Shown here: one piece after another, positions 58,870 through 64,000 of the stretch | Layout of the letters: every line of letters begins with the position of its first letter | How positions within the stretch are numbered: position 1 is the stretch's first letter | Source: Macrobrachium rosenbergii | Taxonomy: Eukaryota; Arthropoda; Malacostraca; Decapoda; Palaemonidae | Assembly: GCF_040412425.1 (NCBI RefSeq) | Contig: NC_089781.1 | Span: 49,875,227-49,939,226 of the forward strand | Length of the DNA stretch: 64,000 bases | Reading direction: 5' to 3' | Notes under the pieces: model-generated | Told to the model about the DNA's origin: nothing | Databases searched by the model: none | What the model saw: the letters and a program-made list of their open reading frames with translations, nothing else | Position numbers and translations under genes: made by a program

Positions 58870-59156
58870 AATATCGCTCCCGCAAGGTCCGACGCTGATG
58901 CTATCTGGCGTGAGTAAGAGGGAATTCGCGCATGCACGTCTGGGTGATGCTCAAAAACAACACAACACCTGGATCCGTGAACTCCCAGCATCCGCCAAGG
59001 CGCGTGATTTGAAATCTTCCGCAAACTAGGCCTATGATTATTTTTCCGCGAATATTTAAAAAAAGCATTTTCAGTCGATGTTTGCAACGTCCACTCGGCA
59101 TTCGACAGACAATTTTTGACGACGTTTAAAACGTCCAACAGGCGTTTAAGGGTTAA

Positions 59157-60241
59157 TAGCCCCAAATTGGACAAACAGGCATTGGTTCTTATTACCTCAA
59201 CAACGGACAAAAAGATCAATTCCACTGTTGTCTGCTGTTGTATCCCAGATAGTAGGAGGGAAAGTCTCTCCTTTCTAAGCCGAGACCTTCACGTATAGAT
59301 TTTTAAAAATATCTATCGTAATAATTACTCACTCAACATTGCTAGGTACCTAGTGCAAAATATTACAGACTTCTATCCAGCATTACCAGTCCGTATGGAA
59401 GATATGATTAGATTATATCCATACTGAGAGCCCAGTTGAGATTTCTGTAGAAACTATATTTTTATTATACACCCTTTTGAAGACAAATGCCTTGTGGTTA
59501 CAACAGTCATGACATACAAGGCTGCATTAATGGAACCATTGCTTTATGGATTCGGGATTGACTCCAGTATAGAAGTTGTCACTTCCCTCCTGCAGTCTTT
59601 TGCTCTTCAAAGGCCCACTCCCGAAAGGCTTCCAATTTCTTGGTCCCTGAACAAGGTGCTTAGACTTCTATCACCCCTCAGTTCAGTGGACCCAATACAA
59701 CCACAACGCACAGGCTATAAAAGGTGATCTTGATTGCATTAGCATCAGGAGCTCATACAGTATTAGTGAACTGGGCTCTCTTAGATGGGGACGATGCATC
59801 ACGCAAATAGCTGACCATCAATTATTATTGTCCCCTGGCCCATCATTCCTGGCCAAGAATATGGATCCTTTAAAAAGGAAATCCATTCTTATAAGAAAAT
59901 TCAATTTAGTAGACAGGACATTACGCCCAGTTCAAGCACTTACGGTTTACCTAGAAGTCACGGCAAACACCCCAGAAGGTCCTCTTTTACTACACCCTAG
60001 CACAAACCAACCACTCTCCCTACAAAGACTGAGAATGTTTGTAGTGTTTTCTCATTAAAAAGGGAAATTCACACTCTTTCCATAGGTCATATGATTTTAG
60101 GAAAGTAAGTACATCTTTGGCCTTCTTCAGAAATGTCTCTTTCAAAGAAGTATCCAGATGTATAGGGTGGTCATCAGTTAAATCATTGCCACATGTTCGA
60201 ACAAATTCGACTACACTGTGTATCAGTAGGTGGCATAGTTA
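59157..60241 (+). pseudogene. DIRS copy 4 tyrosine recombinase
   Basis: Plus strand: TYKAALMEPLLYGFGIDSS (about 59508-59565) is the N-terminal helical part. ISWSLNKVLRLLSPLS (about 59635-59682), ASGAHTVSELGSLRW (about 59745-59790) and LTVYLEVTANTPEGPLLL (about 59940-59993) follow. The catalytic HSFHRSYDFRKVSTSLAFF (about 60070-60127) holds the H-x-x-R-type box, then VSRCIGWSS. Stops interrupt it near 59728 and 60056. It recombines the circular element DNA into the target. Confidence 0.78.
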
Positions 60242-60570
60242 GTCTTAACCCCTAGGTGCTGCGGCAGAAAACCAGGGGTCATATTGACGGTGTGTGTGCT
60301 AACTATCGCTGGGAGATGAGTGACAGTACTACAACAAAACCCAGCATGCTTAGGTAAGCCACTGTAGAACTACATCCTAAAACGTAAGTTCGTGCATAGT
60401 TTCTTGTTTCTTGGTATCAAAAACCTGAAAAGTATATGGAATAAAGAATGGGACTTGAAGTCTGTGGCTTGACCTTCAACCAGAAATGTTATTTCCTTTC
60501 GGGTGTTGGGATTTAAAAAGCGAGAGCTTAAGCCTTTTTTTGTCACCTGTCAATTTCTTTTGAAAGCTCC
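60242..60570. other. Unassigned, probable DIRS copy 4 3' region
   Basis: No coding frame or clear repeat was seen. It starts with GGCATAGTTAGTC after the recombinase end and runs to the recurrent CTCCTTGAGGACG string at 60571. Confidence 0.4.
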
Positions 60571-61075
60571 TTGAGGACGAAACAGCGACTACGCTTTAAA
60601 AAAACAGGTTTTGACATAGGAAAAACCTATTTTTGGTAGTCGCTGTTGAGTCCTCAAAACCCTCCCACTTCCCTGACGAAAAGGTATGGGATTTGGGCCA
60701 AGGGATCAACCTGCATTGACCAACAGAGAGTAATGGCTCCTTGGTCTTTTAACGGCCCGGTTGTAAACAAGAGGGCGGATGCGCATGCATAATAGTCACT
60801 TCTCTTTCTTGCAGGTTATTTGACGTTGGAAAAACTGGGTTCAGCTTCGCTGAAGATAAGGGAAAGTGCCCTCTTATCTTTGAGTCCATTATATACTCCA
60901 TCATGTGCTATACTGTTAATCATTACGACACAATACCTGGCCAAAAGACCAACTAGAAGAGAATTCTTTGATATTAGTTTGGTCACCATGGAGCTCTGGT
61001 AGACCATGGAAGGTAACTCCTTGAGGACGAAACAGTGACTACCAAAAATAGGTTTTTCCTATGTCAAAACCTGTT
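60571..61075. repeat. Recurrent repeat segment with inverted ends
   Basis: The ends 60604-60660 (AACAGGTTTTGACATAGGAA...) and 61014-61073 (...TTCCTATGTCAAAACCTGTT) are inverted repeats of about 57-60 bp. The interior matches 45965-45761 and 42398-42265 on the minus strand. The string CTTGAGGACGAAACAG appears at both 60573 and 61022 and again at the 42.3-kb copy. It is non-coding, with an in-frame-looking stretch only by chance. It interrupts a Penelope RT at 61075. Confidence 0.7.
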
Positions 61076-61210
61076 TATTACTACAGTTTCAAAATATTCC
61101 ATGTATAGGTTGCCTAAAACAGGACTTAAAAGGGCTGCCCATGCTGCACCCAAATTTTTGTTTATAGAATGACATATGTTGTTTCCCGTTTTTTTGTGTT
61201 TAGCTCTCTT
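61075..61210 (-). pseudogene. Penelope-like RT fragment (motif upstream of YVDD)
   Basis: Across a frame change the minus strand reads SFYKQKFGCSMGSP (about 61185-61145) and LLSPVLGNLYMEYFET (about 61140-61092). This is the GxxMGSPLSP...NLYME-FE strand of Penelope-like RTs that precedes the YVDD box. It ends against the repeat segment at 61075. It is the upstream neighbour of exactly the part preserved at 41892-42264, but belongs to a different copy. Confidence 0.7.
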
Positions 61211-61280
61211 GCCCTCCTCCAAGGGTGCCAATCAGCTAAGTATATATCTGACAGGTAAGTTGCATGTACAAAATTGATAT

Positions 61281-61555
61281 TTTTATGATAAAATAAAGTT
61301 TTGTACATACTTACCCGGCAGATATATACGATGTAACCTCCCAGCCTCCCCTCAGGAGACAGGTGGAAGAGAAAATCTGATTAGAAAAGGAATGGTTCCT
61401 ATTCCCGCCACCCAGCGGCGGGAATGGTAGATCACCTGACCTACCTGTCGCGCGTGTGCGCGAAATTTGAATTTCTGTCGGGAACGTCGGAGACCATAGC
61501 TAAGTATATATCTGCCGGGTAAGTATGTACAAAACTTTATTTTATCATAAAAATA
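61281..61555. mobile_element. Solo DIRS-like terminal module
   Basis: Left arm 61281-61331 (TTTTTATGATAAAATAAAGT, TACATACTTACCCGGCAG) is the inverse of 61503-61552. The interior is alignable by eye with the terminal repeat of DIRS copy 3: GGAATGGTTCC, CACCTGAC, GAAATTTGAATTTCTGTCGG correspond to GGAATGGTTCC, CACCTGAC and GAAATTCTGCCG at 54290-54380. No gag, RT or recombinase lies nearby, so this is a solo terminus or MITE-like derivative. Confidence 0.7.
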
Positions 61556-61900
61556 TCATTGTCTTGATGATTAACAGTAATCTGGTTTTTGCCTTATTTT
61601 GATTATTTGAACTGCAGATTATTTCAATCCAAATTCTAAGAAAGTTGTGTGTTAATGTGTGGAGCTAAAAATTATTATTCCATTGATCCTATATAATTCT
61701 TTTTTTTTTCATTATAAAAAAAAAATAAATAAAGAAAAATCAAAGCGATGTGATGTGTGGAATTCATAACACTGAAAATTGCCAATTGTAACCGTGCAAT
61801 CTGACCCTGGCTTGCTAAGTTTTAGTGTTTTTTTTTTGCATGACTTACTGATAACATATGTTGGGAGGTAAGGTACTCAAGTGGCAGTGCACAAATTGCT

Positions 61901-61936
<36 letters not shown>

Positions 61937-62454
61937 GTTGTGAGTCCTGAGACGCAGAACTTTGAGGGGGGAGTGGTGAACTGATTATGTAGAAATTCAT
62001 GTTTGACACATAACAGAAAATCTGCTAGTTGTTTGTACGTCTTTGTGATGAGAGAGTGACGAACAGATAGATACTGTCGAGTCCTCAAACGCCATACGAT
62101 CATTGGGGTTTAGCGTGGGTAATTCAAATGAGTGCCATACATCGAAGACCCTTATTGGTCCTTTTCAATTATAAGAGACCAATCAGCTGAGGTCTATGAC
62201 CTAAGCAAGTTCAGTTTGAAAAGTTAAGATCAGTAGGGGTTCAGCGGTCGTTGGGCTAGGAAGCGCCTCAGAGTACCTTCCAACTATAATTGCATAATTA
62301 AGTAGTGTAATATTAGCAACAGGGCCCTGTGTAACTATTAAGGAAAATACACATGTTAATTGTTTCTTACACATTTTATCTGCACTGGTAGAACCTATAG
62401 ATGACCGAAAATCAGGTCAAGCTAACACTTTTTGAAATTACTTGAAATTAGATT
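61556..62454. other. Unassigned region with poly(A) tract
   Basis: No gene recognised. An A-tract of about 32 bases (61903-61934) could be a retroposon tail, but no recognisable element body precedes it on the plus strand. CAATTATAAGAGACCAATCA near 62166 is promoter-like only by chance, as far as can be seen. Confidence 0.4.
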
Positions 62455-63130
62455 TTTTTAAATGATTTTCAAATTTTGGATGTAGCACCCAAAATCTCGA
62501 CATCTGGGTGCAGAAAATCATACTCTGATCAACTGACTCTAAAGAAATAAAAAAGTAGAGTCTGCAAAGATATATTGGAGGGGGGAGCAATTGGTCCATG
62601 CTCCACATAGCAGATGGCTGTTTAGTACCCAAGAACAAACCCCCTCCTAAGCAGTAAAGATAATTTTTCTTGTGGTATATATTTGCTTTCATTTTGGACT
62701 TAATATAACATTATGTATATATGAAATAGCATCTAAAAAACCTGCTCTTTATGGATATTCCAATTCTAACACTATCTCTTCACTGAAAGAAAGGAGAGCA
62801 AACTATAATAATATAAATTTCTCTTGAGAGTCAAAACTTTATATTCAAACCTAAACAACGTATTGAGTCCTATTTTTTTCGATGAAATAAACCATTTCAT
62901 TCGATTCAGCATACTTTAAAACCCACAGTCCCTTGCCATTCTCATATATTGTTTTTTTTCTTTTCTGTGCGTGACGAAAAACTATTTTTTTTTTATCCAA
63001 TTTTTGTCCTGAATATTTTTCAATTTTTGGCTGTAGCAGCCAAAATCACCAAAATCCAAAGTGCAGGCAACCAGAATCTGAATCTATGGACTCTAAAGTA
63101 TAGAAACAATGTGGTCTGCAAAAATCCCTG
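62455..63130. repeat. Diverged direct duplication
   Basis: 62464-62600 and 63003-63125 share an order of short blocks: TTTTCAAATTTTGGATGTAG against TTTTCAATTTTTGGCTGTAG, GCACCCAAAATC against GCAGCCAAAATC, then GACTCTAAAG and GTCTGCAAA. They are two old copies of an unidentified dispersed repeat. The DNA between them (62700-62990) has no recognisable feature. Confidence 0.6.
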
Positions 63131-63183
63131 GGGGTTTCGGCTGCTGGCCCATGGTCTAATTGGGGAGATAAACAGTGTTGGTG

Positions 63184-63754
63184 GAATGGAAGAAAAGGTC
63201 TAAAGGGAGAAGTAGTAGAAAGAGTATGGGTACGTTTGCTAGGTTGTTTGGAGAGAGTATGCATGATGGGTTGTTTGATTTTGAGGGATTTGAGTGGGAT
63301 GTGGAAGGAGTGAACTTGGTGGGTACAAGGAATGTGGATGATGATATGCAAGAGTTGGGTGGATTGGAAGCAACACAGGGTTGTGAGAAAGACGGTACAT
63401 ACAGTGTGTGTGTGTGTGTGTGTGTTTCTTTGGGTTGAAAGAGTAAGTGTAGGAGTGACTGTGAGTGAGAAAGAGTAAGCAGTACTAGAGTGTGTGAGTG
63501 GGGGAGTTTTGGGTAGCTTGAGTCGGAGCACAGCAGAAATAAATGAGAGTATGGAAGAGATGATAAAAGCCATGTCAGGTGTTAGTGAGGTTGGAGCAGA
63601 CATAAGCCTCCAGAGTGTGAGTGAGGGTGGTGTGAATGGTTCAGAACCGAGGCTGGGTGAATCTAATGCAGTTGGAGTAGAAGTGAGTGAAGAAGAGGTG
63701 GTGAATGTGATGCCATGGGCCAGAAATCAAGGTCCAGTTCCGGAGTATGAATAG
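63184..63754 (+). CDS. Acidic gag-like reading frame of unknown origin, interrupted by (GT)n
   Basis: Two plus-strand open stretches. The first (about 63175-63438) has a basic start (WKKRSKGRSSRKSMGTFARL) and an acidic continuation, running into a (GT)n run at 63404-63425 where the frame shifts. The second (about 63494-63754) is Glu/Ser-rich (EINESMEEMIKAMSGVSEVG; VEVSEEEVVNVMPWARNQGP) and ends at a TAG. Codon usage looks protein-like and the composition resembles an LTR-retrotransposon Gag N-terminus, but no zinc knuckle, protease or LTR was seen. It may also be a host exon. A splice-acceptor-like TTTTATTGTTGCAG ends at 63892. Confidence 0.35.
63404..63425. repeat. (GT)n microsatellite
   Basis: Short GT run that breaks the surrounding acidic reading frame. 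Confidence 0.9.
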
Positions 63755-64000
63755 TGTTTAGTTTCTTTTGTTCGTTTCATTTGATGATTTTATGTTTTTT
63801 TTTCCATTGTGCTCGTACTGTATGTATGTTTTTGTTCATGAATGTGTGATGTGTCTGGTTGTTCATGTTTGTTTTTTCTTTTATTGTTGCAGCTGAGTGA
63901 TTGGTGGTTACACTTTCCTTCACCTGTAATCGCATTCTTCGTTTTTATAACAAATGTAACGGTGAAAGTTGGAAGTTTTCTTCGGATTCTGGATATTTCC
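63755..64000. other. T-rich tail of the window, nothing assigned
   Basis: T-rich on the plus strand, with a possible splice acceptor at about 63892 (pyrimidine tract then GCAG). No gene or repeat recognised; it continues past the window. Confidence 0.35.

Larger units (their letters stand above)
56561..59156. mobile_element. piggyBac-family element copy 4 (2.6 kb, truncated transposase)
   Basis: TTAA at 56561-56564 and 59153-59156. The body starts CCCTTTAACGCCGAAGCCC and ends AGGCGTTTAAGGG. The left terminus and repeat units (anchors near 57010, 57395, 57775, 58152, 58538) match copy 3. At 58686 the array joins directly to the transposase N-terminal region (58686-59030, equivalent to 34630-34970 of copy 3). 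This deletes the catalytic core, so it is an internal-deletion derivative of a copy 3-like element. Confidence 0.9.
54438..60241 (+). mobile_element. DIRS-like copy 4 (different subfamily), interrupted by piggyBac
   Basis: Plus strand, opposite to copy 3: gag (54438-55160), RT (55230-55840), RNase H (55837-56400), then recombinase (59157-60241) after the piggyBac insertion at 56561-59156. The probable gag start is at 47660, on the other side of DIRS copy 3. RNase H and recombinase sequences differ from copies 1 to 3, so this is a separate DIRS lineage. Stops are frequent. Confidence 0.8.

Noticed and set aside
60571..60600. GGACGAAACAGCGAC as the 3' half of a hammerhead ribozyme, which Penelope-like elements can carry
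   Set aside because: The other core half (CTGANGA) is absent upstream in all three occurrences, and stem II pairs poorly. The string is better explained as part of the recurrent repeat's inverted ends.
63046..63603. 185-codon minus-strand frame
   Set aside because: Antisense to the acidic plus-strand frames, rich in Thr-His from the GT repeat, with no recognisable domain.

Overview
This window is eukaryotic, AT-rich and made almost entirely of transposable elements stacked inside one another. The mix suggests an arthropod, most likely a decapod crustacean: DIRS-like tyrosine-recombinase retrotransposons, RNase H-bearing and CR1-like LINEs, a Penelope-like element, TTAA-flanked piggyBac elements, pogo/Tigger-type TIR elements, and long AT/GA microsatellites. 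The organism call is an inference from element types. No bacterial operon, rRNA, tRNA or CRISPR array was seen by eye.

Layout. 1-2930: LINE on the minus strand (endonuclease start, ORF1, 5' UTR), leaving the window at base 1. 2931-4739: unassigned DNA, a 390-bp AT array and small fold-backs. 4740-8214: DIRS gag, minus. 8373-8705 and 9456-11063: pogo/Tigger-type elements. 12086-12254: the one convincing host-gene exon, minus strand. 12785-15688: CR1-like LINE, plus. 15690-21725: DIRS copy 1, minus, split by a piggyBac at 17147-20657. 21780-24830: second copy of the first LINE. 24831-27145: GA arrays and a ~160-bp satellite. 27160-35860: DIRS copy 2, split by two piggyBacs (27430-29611 and 30193-35092, the latter with a decayed transposase). 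35862-45965: a Penelope-like element broken by a 5.2-kb composite fold-back (36393-41621), next to a repeat segment interrupted by a 5'-truncated LINE (42399-45760). 47935-54437: near-complete DIRS copy 3, minus, which appears to sit inside the gag of DIRS copy 4 (47660-47931 plus 54438-60241, plus strand). Copy 4 is itself split by a fourth piggyBac (56561-59156). 60242-64000: more repeat fragments, a solo DIRS-like terminal module and a gag-like acidic reading frame of unknown origin.

The nesting can often be dated in relative order, because target duplications and empty-site paralogues are visible. The LINE at 42399-45760 has a 14-bp duplication and an uninterrupted paralogous target near 60.9 kb. 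The 1.3-kb TTAA element at 36966-38260 has its empty site in the opposite arm of the surrounding palindrome. The Penelope reading frame resumes across the composite fold-back.

The most unusual system is a piggyBac family, four copies here, in which ~380-bp tandem repeats fill most of the element. Every array is enclosed by the same TTAA-flanked ends, so a satellite-like array appears to be carried as transposon cargo. Nearly all coding regions are decayed; no element here looks intact.
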